64,000 nt of DNA from Bacillota bacterium (GTDB lineage Bacteria > Bacillota > Clostridia > Acetivibrionales > JANLFN01). Both the position numbers and the translations under genes were made by a program. Shown piece after piece: positions 17,353-25,389 of the stretch. Under the pieces are notes generated by a model. The model did no database searches, was not told where the DNA came from, and saw nothing but the letters and a program-made list of their open reading frames with translations. The stretch is from assembly GCA_023397675.1 (NCBI GenBank), contig JAEWTV010000109.1, positions 1 through 64,000 on the forward strand, given 5' to 3'. Every line of letters starts with the position of its first letter. Position 1 is the stretch's first letter.

Positions 17353-18636
17353 ATGAAAAAACTTCTTTTCACTATTTTCCTTTCTGCTATCTTTTCAATT
17401 TTACTGGGTACAGCTGTTGCAAACGCACAGGACTATTATGTAAGCAATTCAGGAAGTGATTCCTACAGCGGTATATCCCAGGAAAGGCCATGGAAGACTG
17501 TTTCAAAAGTAAACTCATATAGATTCAAACCGGGTGATGTTATACATTTCAAATGTGCAGATTCTTGGAGAGAACAATTGATACCCATGTCAGGAAGCGA
17601 AAAAGGGTATATCGAATATACATCTTATGGAAGCGGCGAAAAGCCTACATTTCTGGGGTCCATAAATAAAAGTAAAACCTCTGACTGGTCAGACAGTGGA
17701 AACAACATATGGACACTTAAACTATCAGAGTCTTTGAATAAGGATATCGGAAACCTTATATTTGATAATGGGACAAGCCTTGGAATAAAGGTTTTTAACG
17801 AAAATGAGCTGGATACTCAGAACAAGTTCTGGTTTGACGGTAAAACAGTAAAAATGTATTCCTTGAAAAATCCTGCTCAGCTTTACAAGGATATAGAATG
17901 TGCAGTTACAAAACTGATTATTGATGAAAGCTCAAAAAGATATGTAAAATATTCCGGCCTGGCTCTTAAATATGGAGCAGCTCACGGCATAGGCGGTGGA
18001 GACACTCATCATATTATTGTATCAAACTGTGATATAAGTTATATGGGCGGTGGAGAATTAATAAACAGGATAAGATTCGGAAATGGAATCGAGTTCTGGG
18101 GCAATGCACATGATAATCTGGTTGAAGGCTGCAAAATATGGGAGATATACGATGCAGCTCTTACCAATCAGGGAGCCGGCGATAGGGTAATGCAATACAA
18201 CATTACTTATACAGAGAACAATATCTGGAATGCTGAATGGTCCTATGAATTTTGGAACTATAGTGAAAATGGGAAAAGCTATAATATATACTTTGAAAAC
18301 AACATTTGCAGAAATGCCGGTTATGGGTGGGGACACAGTCAAAGACCTGATAAAAGCGGAATGCATATTTGCTTTTCTGATAATATTGCAGCTACAAATG
18401 GTGTGTATGTGAGAAATAATATAATGGAATATTCTCAAAGCTGCACCATGTATGTTGCAAAGGTTTGGAATGGAGTAGAAACCCTTGTATTTGAAAATAA
18501 TCATTATACCCAGACAAAGAATAGTGTAATTGCAGCTTGGGCTGTCAATTCAAAAATATATTTCCCTGACGATTTTGAAATTTATAAAAAGGAAACTGGA
18601 AAAGACAAGGATTCTGTTGCAACCTCAAGTCTGTAA
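17353..18636 (+). CDS. Secreted right-handed beta-helix protein under c-di-GMP riboswitch control
   Basis: A 427-residue protein. Residues 1-26 form a signal peptide (MKKLLFTIF..., cleavage near VANAQ), so it is exported. The rest is a pectate-lyase-like beta-helix, paralogous to 2027-3271 and 19914-21680 with the shared YYVSNSG, HFKCADSWREQL, HGIGGGDTHH and WGHSQRP blocks. The histidine-rich block and the acidic residues around it could form a catalytic site, but no characterised lyase motif is recognisable. Two c-di-GMP-I aptamers lie in the leader. Inside an exopolysaccharide locus, a role in cutting, modifying or binding the polymer is the most likely reading. Confidence 0.82.
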   Translation: MKKLLFTIFLSAIFSILLGTAVANAQDYYVSNSGSDSYSGISQERPWKTVSKVNSYRFKPGDVIHFKCADSWREQLIPMSGSEKGYIEYTSYGSGEKPTFLGSINKSKTSDWSDSGNNIWTLKLSESLNKDIGNLIFDNGTSLGIKVFNENELDTQNKFWFDGKTVKMYSLKNPAQLYKDIECAVTKLIIDESSKRYVKYSGLALKYGAAHGIGGGDTHHIIVSNCDISYMGGGELINRIRFGNGIEFWGNAHDNLVEGCKIWEIYDAALTNQGAGDRVMQYNITYTENNIWNAEWSYEFWNYSENGKSYNIYFENNICRNAGYGWGHSQRPDKSGMHICFSDNIAATNGVYVRNNIMEYSQSCTMYVAKVWNGVETLVFENNHYTQTKNSVIAAWAVNSKIYFPDDFEIYKKETGKDKDSVATSSL

Positions 18637-18727
18637 TAATTATTTAATATTTCCATTATTGTCCAAATGTGCAAATATGTGCTAGAATGGACAAAATAAA
18701 AAATATACGATTCATAAAGAGGAAAAA

Positions 18728-19885
18728 ATGATAAATATATTCATAATAGGCTCTAAAGGTATACCTGCAAGATATGGTGGTTTTGAAAGCTTTGTTGAGA
18801 ACCTTACGGGAAATAGGAAAAGCAGTGAAATTAAGTACCATGTATCGTGTATGAGTGATAATGACAGTGAGTTTGTTCATAACGGCGCAAGGTGTTTTAG
18901 CGTAAAGGTAGGCAGGTTAGGCAGTGCCAGGGCTGTGGTTTATGATATTTTAAGTCTTGGTAGAAGCCTTGAATATATAGAAAAAAATAATCTTAAAGGA
19001 AGTATTATTTACATTTTAGCCTGTAGGATTGGACCGTTTATGAAATTCTACCAACGGCGTATAAAAAAGCTAGGGGTTAAAATATATGTAAATCCCGATG
19101 GCCATGAGTGGCTGCGAAGCAAGTGGAACTTCCTTATAAGGCAGTATTGGAAACATTCCGAGCGGCTGATGGTTAAACATGCTTCGTTGATGATTTGCGA
19201 TTCACTGCAAATACAAAAGTATATAAATGAACGCTATCGAAAGTATGCAACACCTGCAACATTTATACCCTATGGTTCTGATGCCTCAGAGTGGGACAGG
19301 CAGAAATTCATGGGCAAGTATGATGCGTGGTGCAAGGAACACATTGTAAAGCCAAAAGGTTATTATCTAATAGTTGGAAGGTTTGTACCTGAAAACAACT
19401 ACGAGGTGATGATAAGAGAATTTATTAAGTCAAATTCCAAAAGGGATTTGATTATTGTATCAAATGTTGAGAAAAATGATTTTTATAAAAGGCTTTTAAA
19501 GGCTACAAATTTTAATGCGGATCAAAGAATAAAATTTGTGGGGACTGTTTATGACGGTGAATTGTTGAAAATGATAAGAGATGGAGCATTTGCATATATA
19601 CACGGTCATGAGGTCGGGGGTACAAACCCTTCGTTGCTTGAAGCACTTGCAAGTACCAACCTTAATATTTTATTGAATGTTCCTTTTAATACCGAAGTAG
19701 GTCAAAATGCTGCCATTTATTTCAGCAAGCAGGAAGATTCACTTAAAGCAGTTATTGATGCTGCCGAGCGTCTAACTTCGGATAACATATCCGATTATGC
19801 GAAAAGGAGCAGAAAAAGGATATTGGAAAGCTATACGTGGGATAAGGTTATAAATGACTATGAGAGCAGGTTTAAAGCTGTTTAG
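18728..19885 (+). CDS. Rhamnosyltransferase-type GT4 (DUF1972 / Cps2T-like)
   Basis: A 385-residue GT-B enzyme. The N terminus IIGSKGIPARYGGFESFVEN is the signature of the DUF1972-containing group, whose best-known members are beta-1,4-rhamnosyltransferases such as streptococcal Cps2T. NPDGHEWLRSKWN near 125 and a C-terminal HGHEVGGTNPSLLEAL block (donor-binding region) complete it. Since the locus encodes dTDP-rhamnose synthesis, rhamnosyl transfer fits well, but linkage is inferred. It has a GAGG site before its ATG and is followed 28 bases on by the third beta-helix gene. Confidence 0.85.
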   Translation: MINIFIIGSKGIPARYGGFESFVENLTGNRKSSEIKYHVSCMSDNDSEFVHNGARCFSVKVGRLGSARAVVYDILSLGRSLEYIEKNNLKGSIIYILACRIGPFMKFYQRRIKKLGVKIYVNPDGHEWLRSKWNFLIRQYWKHSERLMVKHASLMICDSLQIQKYINERYRKYATPATFIPYGSDASEWDRQKFMGKYDAWCKEHIVKPKGYYLIVGRFVPENNYEVMIREFIKSNSKRDLIIVSNVEKNDFYKRLLKATNFNADQRIKFVGTVYDGELLKMIRDGAFAYIHGHEVGGTNPSLLEALASTNLNILLNVPFNTEVGQNAAIYFSKQEDSLKAVIDAAERLTSDNISDYAKRSRKRILESYTWDKVINDYESRFKAV

Positions 19886-19913
19886 TAGTCAAGAGGTAAG
19901 AAAGGGTTTTACT

Positions 19914-21680
19914 ATGAAAAAGTTTCTGTTGGCTGTATTTGTAGTTCTTGTATTGACTATTGCAGGAATCTCTTTTTCATACGCAAAGGACTATTATGTA
20001 AGTAATTCAGGTAATGATGACAATCCGGGTACATCGCCGGAACTATCCTGGCAGACGATTTCCAAGGTTAACAACTTTGATTTCAAACCTGGTGATGTGG
20101 TTCATTTCAGGTGCGGTGATTCTTGGAGAGAACAGCTCATGCCTGTCAAGGGAAATGAAAAAGGCTATATTACTTATACATCCTATGGAGAAGGACCTAA
20201 ACCTGTGTTGTATGGTTCCATTTCTAAAAGCAAGCCTTCTGACTGGAAGGACGAAGGCAATAACATATGGACCATAAATCTGGGTGAAAAAAAGGTGCTG
20301 TCTACTGTTGAAATTTCACTGGAAAACCTGAACTTCTGGACAAAACAAAACCTGGCTATTACAAGGCAGCTTAGCAGTAATGGTTCTGGTGGAAAATGCA
20401 TGGAATTTGATTGTAATAACAAAAGTTATTCTATATATGATGCACAGCTTATGATAGATGGACTGAAAATTAAAAATGGCAAAAGCTATGTACTTTCGTT
20501 CAGAGCCAAAAGCAATAAGGATTACAAAATACCTGCAATAAAACTTATGCAGCGCGTTAGCCCATGGTACGAATGTACATCCTACAATACAGACAATTCA
20601 CCTATAATTACAGACCAATGGAAGACCTATAAAATTTTATACGAAGCAGACCGTAATAACAGTGATGCACGTATAACCCTGTTCTTTGGGACAAATTTCA
20701 CCGAAGGTATGAAGCTTTATATTGATTCTGTTGGTTTTTCAGAGGTAGATAATACAGATATAAGGTTTGATGTAGGTAACGTTATTTTTAATGGAAAAGA
20801 ATGCGGCGTAAAGGTATTTCAGGAAGCACAGCTTAAAAAGCAGAATGACTTCTATTATGATGAGAAAACCAAGACCGTTAAAGTATACTCAACTGATAAC
20901 CCTGCAAATTTGTATAACTCCATTGAGCTGGCTCTGGATAAGCATATTGTGGATATAAATTACAGAAGCTATGTTCAGATAGAGAATCTTGATCTGAAAA
21001 ATGGTGGCTCGTGCGGTATTTTTGGGAATGATACACACCATATCAAAATTCATAATTGTAATATAAGCTACATCGGAGGCGCACTCCTTATGTATAAGGA
21101 TGGAACTCCTATTAGATATGGCAATGGCGTTAACTTCATGAACAATGCCCATGATAACATAGTTAAGGGCTGTAGTATATGGGAGATATATGATTCTGGC
21201 GTTACAAACCAGGCTGATGCTGGCGGAGTAAGCCAATATAATATAAGCTATAAAGACAATAGAATATGGAATGCCGAATGGTCTTTTGAATATTGGAATT
21301 CAAACGTCAATGGCATTACACGGGATATATATTTCTGCAATAATATCTGCAAGGATGCAGGAGTGGGCTGGGGACACTCCCAACGTCCGGATCCGAGCGG
21401 GATACACATTTGCCTTCCCGATAATTTGGCTGTAACAAAGAATATTGTAATTGAAAACAATGTATTTGATTATTCAACAAGTTGTACTCTGCTTGTAGGA
21501 AGGAACTGGAACGATCTTAACGAACTTGTTTTAAGAAATAACAAATACTATTTACCTGATAGCCAGGTTATAATTTCATGGAGGCTTTCCAAGATATTTT
21601 TTGCAAGGGATTTTGCTGCTTACCAGAAGGAAACTGGTAAGGATGTCGATTCTGTAATTAGCTACCAAATTCCCGAGTAA
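19914..21680 (+). CDS. Secreted beta-helix protein with an inserted carbohydrate-binding-like domain
   Basis: A 588-residue protein starting MKKFLLAVFVVLVL behind AAAGGG; an in-frame start 60 bases upstream would lack a signal peptide at the N terminus and is rejected. Signal peptide to about residue 24, then the same beta-helix scaffold as its paralogues (YYVSNSG, HFRCGDSWREQL, GNDTHH, WGHSQRP). Between residues about 125 and 282 lies an insert of some 155 residues absent from both paralogues. It has the pattern of a jelly-roll CBM (LSFRAKSNKD, WKTYKILYEA, LYIDSVGFSEV), like CBM4/9/22-type modules. The insert sits after NNIWT and before VGNVIFNG, where the paralogues have a short loop. Confidence 0.82.
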   Translation: MKKFLLAVFVVLVLTIAGISFSYAKDYYVSNSGNDDNPGTSPELSWQTISKVNNFDFKPGDVVHFRCGDSWREQLMPVKGNEKGYITYTSYGEGPKPVLYGSISKSKPSDWKDEGNNIWTINLGEKKVLSTVEISLENLNFWTKQNLAITRQLSSNGSGGKCMEFDCNNKSYSIYDAQLMIDGLKIKNGKSYVLSFRAKSNKDYKIPAIKLMQRVSPWYECTSYNTDNSPIITDQWKTYKILYEADRNNSDARITLFFGTNFTEGMKLYIDSVGFSEVDNTDIRFDVGNVIFNGKECGVKVFQEAQLKKQNDFYYDEKTKTVKVYSTDNPANLYNSIELALDKHIVDINYRSYVQIENLDLKNGGSCGIFGNDTHHIKIHNCNISYIGGALLMYKDGTPIRYGNGVNFMNNAHDNIVKGCSIWEIYDSGVTNQADAGGVSQYNISYKDNRIWNAEWSFEYWNSNVNGITRDIYFCNNICKDAGVGWGHSQRPDPSGIHICLPDNLAVTKNIVIENNVFDYSTSCTLLVGRNWNDLNELVLRNNKYYLPDSQVIISWRLSKIFFARDFAAYQKETGKDVDSVISYQIPE

Positions 21681-21714
21681 AATATTTAGTTTGATTATGT
21701 GTCTAAAACATAAG

Positions 21715-21740
21715 ATAAAAGGGCTTAATGTCCTTTTTTT
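21715..21740. terminator. Terminator between convergent genes
   Basis: AAAAGGG and TCCTTTT form a weak stem with a T7 run, between the beta-helix gene (plus) and the LCP gene (minus). Confidence 0.5.
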
Positions 21741-21769
21741 ATGCTGGGAGATTACTTTTTTCAAAGACT

Positions 21770-22741
21770 TTATTCCTTGAAAAAGTCTTTTAGAATTTTA
21801 TCAGTCTGGGTTTCATCAGGAATGTAATACCATATTCCATTCATTACCTTATCAATTCCGGGTATTATGCTATATTCAACGGTTCCACCAGGGATTTCGG
21901 ACACAAGCTTTGCCATTCCTATCAGCTGTTTTAAGGAAAGATTAGTCTTTACATCCTTGTTGTAAGACATTACTAGATGGACAGTTTCAGGAAGCGTTCC
22001 ATCGGATTTGATTTTTTTAAGCATTGCAGAAGCAAATTTCTGTTGACGTTGTATTCTTCCTATATCGCCACTGCTAGAATAACGCCAGTGTACATAGTCA
22101 AAAGCTTTTTTGCCGTCAAGGATCTGCAGGCCCTTGGATAAGTTTGCCCCGTGGTCTTTCATGTCAACATCCACATCAATTTCTACTCCGCCTATGTAAT
22201 CCACAATCTCTGGGATTGGCTCCATATCAATTGAAAAATAGTAATCTATGGATGAATATTTCAAAAACCTATTTATCGCTTCAATGCTGCTTTCTACCGG
22301 AGTTCCCTTTACACTTCCATATGCATATGCGTGGTTTATCTTATCCTTTTTGTTTTCAACAGGAACAAAGGTATAGGTGTCTCTTGGTATACTCAATATT
22401 TTCACTTTTTTATTCTGCATATCTATTCTTGCAATTGCTATGGTATCGGTACGGTAAATGCCAAGAGTTTGATCGCGTTCCTCTGTACGGTCTATACCGA
22501 GTAAGGCAACATTAATTGTATAGGACGAATCAAAGCCTGTATCATCAGTATCCTCGGTGTTCAAGGGTTTTGTGGTATTATCCGCCGGCACTGACACGGG
22601 CTTACTTGTCCTATGAACCGCAAGGTTGTCCTTGTAATTAAGCGAATCTGTTATGAAAATGACCCCATAAATAATTGTGCCCAAAAGCAAAGCAGAGATA
22701 GACAATAATACTAATTTCAGTATTTTTCTTTTCTTTTTCAC
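21770..22741 (-). CDS. LytR-CpsA-Psr (LCP) family glycopolymer ligase
   Basis: A 323-residue protein with one N-terminal membrane segment (about residues 8-30) and an extracellular LCP domain: VALLGIDR near 80, YRTDTIAIARID near 97, ILSIPRDTYTFV near 117 with the arginines that hold the pyrophosphate of the polyprenyl-linked substrate. LCP enzymes transfer undecaprenyl-linked teichoic acid or capsule chains to peptidoglycan. It overlaps the initiating glycosyl-phosphotransferase by 4 bases. This pairing of first and last steps on the opposite strand supports a polymer that is anchored to the wall. Confidence 0.92.
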   Translation of the reverse strand: MKKKRKILKLVLLSISALLLGTIIYGVIFITDSLNYKDNLAVHRTSKPVSVPADNTTKPLNTEDTDDTGFDSSYTINVALLGIDRTEERDQTLGIYRTDTIAIARIDMQNKKVKILSIPRDTYTFVPVENKKDKINHAYAYGSVKGTPVESSIEAINRFLKYSSIDYYFSIDMEPIPEIVDYIGGVEIDVDVDMKDHGANLSKGLQILDGKKAFDYVHWRYSSSGDIGRIQRQQKFASAMLKKIKSDGTLPETVHLVMSYNKDVKTNLSLKQLIGMAKLVSEIPGGTVEYSIIPGIDKVMNGIWYYIPDETQTDKILKDFFKE

Positions 22742-24135
22742 ATTGCACCTTTTCTTGTAAAGACAATAAGTATTGTCTTAATAATAAGTTTAAAATCCAG
22801 AAAGAATGACCATTCGTCTATGTACTTGGTATCGAGGCTTACTATCTTGTCAAAACTTGTTATTTTGCTCCTTCCGCTAACCTGCCATAAGCCTGTAAGT
22901 CCCGGTTTGATGCTTATTCGCCTATAGTGGTGAAGCTCATACTTATGAACTTCATCTACGGTAGGGGGTCTGGTACCTACAAGGCTCATATCCCCTTTTA
23001 ATACATTGATAAACTGCGGCAGCTCATCAAGACTGGTTTTTCTAAGAAAAGTTCCTACTTTTGTTATACGCGGGTCATGCTTGATTTTAAATATAACACC
23101 GCCCTCGCCCATTTCGTTATATTTCATGAGAGATTCCTTTTGTTCTTCAGCATCAATGTTCATAGAGCGGAATTTATATATCTTGAATATTCTGCCATTA
23201 AGACCAACCCGCCTTTGTGAGAAAAGAACAGGACCTGGGGAATTAAGCTTTATTGCAGCAGCTATAAAAATTGAGGGAATCACTGAAACAGCTATTCCAA
23301 TTGATGCGCCTATAATATCTACTGCCCTTTTGAGGAAGAGCTTCCATCGGTTAAGCGCTACTGAATGATATGTGATCATTGGAAGTGGGCCAATACTGCT
23401 AAGGTGGGTCTTTGATATTTGCATTTTATATAGGTTAAGAACAACTCTTGAGGTTATTCCCATTTCCTCACATAACAATGCGTACTGCTCAAACTCGTTT
23501 ATGTAGCTGTTGGAAAGTGTAAAAATTACTTCATCCACTATGTTATTAAGAAGAATTGACTGGAATTGGCTTATGTTTCCGAGACACCTGTATTTCCTTA
23601 GCGGAGTTTCACCGTCTATGCTTATATAACCTATAATATTTGGCTTTATATTGGTTTTTTTCATATAGAAAATAAATCTGTTGGCAACTTTGCTGGAACC
23701 CACTATGATAACATTCTTAGAATGCTTTGAAATAGTACCCTTTGTACATTTTACATATATTACCCTTTGAAATGCTATAAGTATAAAGGAAACTATGATA
23801 AATATACAGTAAAGCAGTCTGCTGTATGTGCCATCTTTAATATAAAACATTGTAGCAGCAGATATTATCCCGGCAACAAGAGTAGAAAACAAAATGTTTC
23901 TTATTATTCTGTCATAGTAATTGAAGGTAGTAACATTGTACATATGACAGCTGTTCATTGAGAAAATGAATATTGGGACGAAAACAAGTATAATCCATAT
24001 GTAGTTAAGCATATCTGCCAGATTGGAATAGTTTGAAGTTATTATATAGGCTGTCAGAAAAGCCAGAAGAAGACAACTGAAATCGAGGACAAAAAGAAAA
24101 ATGCTTATAAAAGCAAACCTGTTATTCCTATGCAT
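22738..24135 (-). CDS. Undecaprenyl-phosphate sugar phosphotransferase (WbaP/CpsE-like)
   Basis: A 465-residue membrane enzyme that starts polymer assembly by moving a sugar-1-phosphate to undecaprenyl phosphate. Four or five hydrophobic helices (residues about 10-130), a CoA-binding-like middle domain (VIIVGSSKVANRF near 145), one more helix, and the C-terminal bacterial sugar transferase domain with LFSQRRVGLNG, KFRSM, TSLDELPQFINVLKGDMSLV and GLTGLWQVSGRS. The start at 24135 (MHRNNRF) is chosen over 24171 because GGAGG lies 6 bases before it. Which sugar is transferred cannot be told. Confidence 0.93.
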   Translation of the reverse strand: MHRNNRFAFISIFLFVLDFSCLLLAFLTAYIITSNYSNLADMLNYIWIILVFVPIFIFSMNSCHMYNVTTFNYYDRIIRNILFSTLVAGIISAATMFYIKDGTYSRLLYCIFIIVSFILIAFQRVIYVKCTKGTISKHSKNVIIVGSSKVANRFIFYMKKTNIKPNIIGYISIDGETPLRKYRCLGNISQFQSILLNNIVDEVIFTLSNSYINEFEQYALLCEEMGITSRVVLNLYKMQISKTHLSSIGPLPMITYHSVALNRWKLFLKRAVDIIGASIGIAVSVIPSIFIAAAIKLNSPGPVLFSQRRVGLNGRIFKIYKFRSMNIDAEEQKESLMKYNEMGEGGVIFKIKHDPRITKVGTFLRKTSLDELPQFINVLKGDMSLVGTRPPTVDEVHKYELHHYRRISIKPGLTGLWQVSGRSKITSFDKIVSLDTKYIDEWSFFLDFKLIIKTILIVFTRKGAM

Positions 24136-24366
24136 ATTAACCTCCGCAACGTTTGAAACATATGCCTTCAAGGCAGATTTCGATATGTGTTGTTTGTAAA
24201 CATAAATTTAAGATATGCTACATTATATACTAAATTAGCTATGTTTAGTAGAAATGGGAAATAATGTAATATGCAAGCGTAATATAAGTTTAATAATTAA
24301 ATTAAGCAATTATATTAAAAAATTTTAAAATAATGTCAAATTATGATGAAAACTCAATAAAAAAAT

Positions 24367-24374
24367 GGTATAAT
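24367..24374 (+). promoter_or_regulatory. Probable extended -10 promoter for the YtxH-like gene
   Basis: TGGTATAAT is a TGn-extended -10 element about 33 bases before the start codon at 24407. No good -35 hexamer is visible 17 bases upstream. The 230-base gap between the divergent genes is otherwise AT-rich without other recognisable sites. Confidence 0.5.
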
Positions 24375-24406
24375 AATACAAAATGATTTTTTGGAGGTAT
24401 GCGCAT

Positions 24407-24694
24407 ATGATTAAAGATATGATTGAAAAGAAAAAGAAAGAAGAGAAGAAAAAGAAAGCTATAAAGACTGCTAAAAATGTTGGAGTTGGTGTTGCTGCAG
24501 GTGTAGTAGTTGGTGCTGCTGCTGGTGTACTGCTTGCTCCAAAGTCAGGTAAGGAAACAAGGAAGGATATTGCTGACGGTGCTAAAAAAGCTGTAAGCAA
24601 GACAAAAGAAATAGCAGGTAACGTAGTTAAATCAGCTAAGTCAAAGAAGGAAGTCGCTGCTGCTGCAGAAGTTGTAGAAGAAGTTAAGGAATAA
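24407..24694 (+). CDS. YtxH-domain general-stress-type small protein
   Basis: A 95-residue protein: a highly charged KKKKEEKKKK start, a Gly/Ala/Val-rich hydrophobic segment (GVGVAAGVVVGAAAGVLLAP), then PKSGKETRKD and a helical Lys/Ala tail. The segment ending LLAPKSGKETR is the hallmark of the YtxH family, found in stress-induced membrane-associated proteins of Firmicutes. The start at 24407 is preferred to 24383 because GGAGG is 8 bases before it. It is followed 44 bases on by another helical membrane protein, a common pairing in this family. Confidence 0.82.
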   Translation: MIKDMIEKKKKEEKKKKAIKTAKNVGVGVAAGVVVGAAAGVLLAPKSGKETRKDIADGAKKAVSKTKEIAGNVVKSAKSKKEVAAAAEVVEEVKE

Positions 24695-24738
24695 TTTGCA
24701 GACGCTATCCTTTCGGGTAATACAGAGAGGGGTCCATT

Positions 24739-25116
24739 ATGTATATTTCAGTTACTGACCTTTTAATTTTTATTATTGTCGCAATCGGGGCTGTTGTAGG
24801 CATATTCCTTATTATAACTTTGATCAATCTCAATAAGGTTGTTAAAAAGGTAGACAAGCTTATAGACAATAATTCCGATAACCTGACAAAGACTGTTGAA
24901 GTATTGCCTGAAGCAGTGAAAAACATTAGCAGTGCGGCTGAAAGTATAAGTAAAACTTCAGATTCGGCAGGCAATGCTATTGAAAGTATCGGCGAAACCA
25001 TTTCCGAGACGGTTGCTTCAGCAGAAGGAAAGGCAGAGGGTATAATTACAGCGATAGATGTTGCAAGCGAAGTAATCAAGGTTGTACCTGATGTTATTTC
25101 AAGATTCAGAAAATAG
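24739..25116 (+). CDS. DUF948-like membrane protein with helical tail
   Basis: A 125-residue protein with one N-terminal membrane helix (about residues 8-30, IFIIVAIGAVVGIFLIITLI), then a long amphipathic helical stretch with repeated Ser/Ala/Ile spacing (VKKVDKLIDNN, AAESISKTSDSAGNAIESI). That layout is common to DUF948-type general stress proteins paired with YtxH proteins. No enzymatic motif. It is probably co-transcribed with the gene at 24407-24694 and ends before a strong terminator. Confidence 0.65.
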   Translation: MYISVTDLLIFIIVAIGAVVGIFLIITLINLNKVVKKVDKLIDNNSDNLTKTVEVLPEAVKNISSAAESISKTSDSAGNAIESIGETISETVASAEGKAEGIITAIDVASEVIKVVPDVISRFRK

Positions 25117-25121
25117 ATATT

Positions 25122-25167
25122 AAAGAAAAAACCTCCCTGATGTATTCATCGAGGAGGTTTTTCTTTA
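25122..25167 (+). terminator. Strong rho-independent terminator
   Basis: AAAGAAAAA-ACCTCC and GGAGGTTTTTCTTT form a long stem across the CTGATGTATTCATC loop, directly after the DUF948-like gene. It can act in both directions. Confidence 0.85.
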
Positions 25168-25250
25168 CAGACCTTTTTCTTTTTATCAAAAAAACCTATA
25201 ATTAACAATGTTATGAATAATGCTGGTAATATATATAACAATTTTTCCAA
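25146..25250 (-). CDS. Possible tiny single-span membrane peptide
   Basis: A TTG at 25250 follows GGAGGTG at ideal distance and opens 34 codons: MEKLLYILPALFITLLIIGF, then DKKKKVCKEKPPR and stop at 25146-25148. One hydrophobic helix with a basic cytosolic tail is the usual form of small membrane regulators. It lies 140 bases downstream of the histidine kinase on the same strand and its 3' end is part of the terminator stem. The evidence is the ribosome-binding site and composition only. Confidence 0.4.
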   Translation of the reverse strand: MEKLLYILPALFITLLIIGFFDKKKKVCKEKPPR

Positions 25251-25389
25251 TAATTTCACCTCCAAAGATAGTAGATTAGTTTAATATTCTATATCCTTAT
25301 TATACATAACATATGGATATTAATTTCAATATTTACAGAAATCAAGCTTGTAGCCATTTTCAACATAGTTCTTTAACATAGCCTTTATT

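Noticed and set aside
18058..18504. 148-residue open frame antisense to the secreted beta-helix gene
   Set aside because: Shadow frame of a repetitive gene; similar antisense frames are open in the two paralogues because of shared codon patterns.
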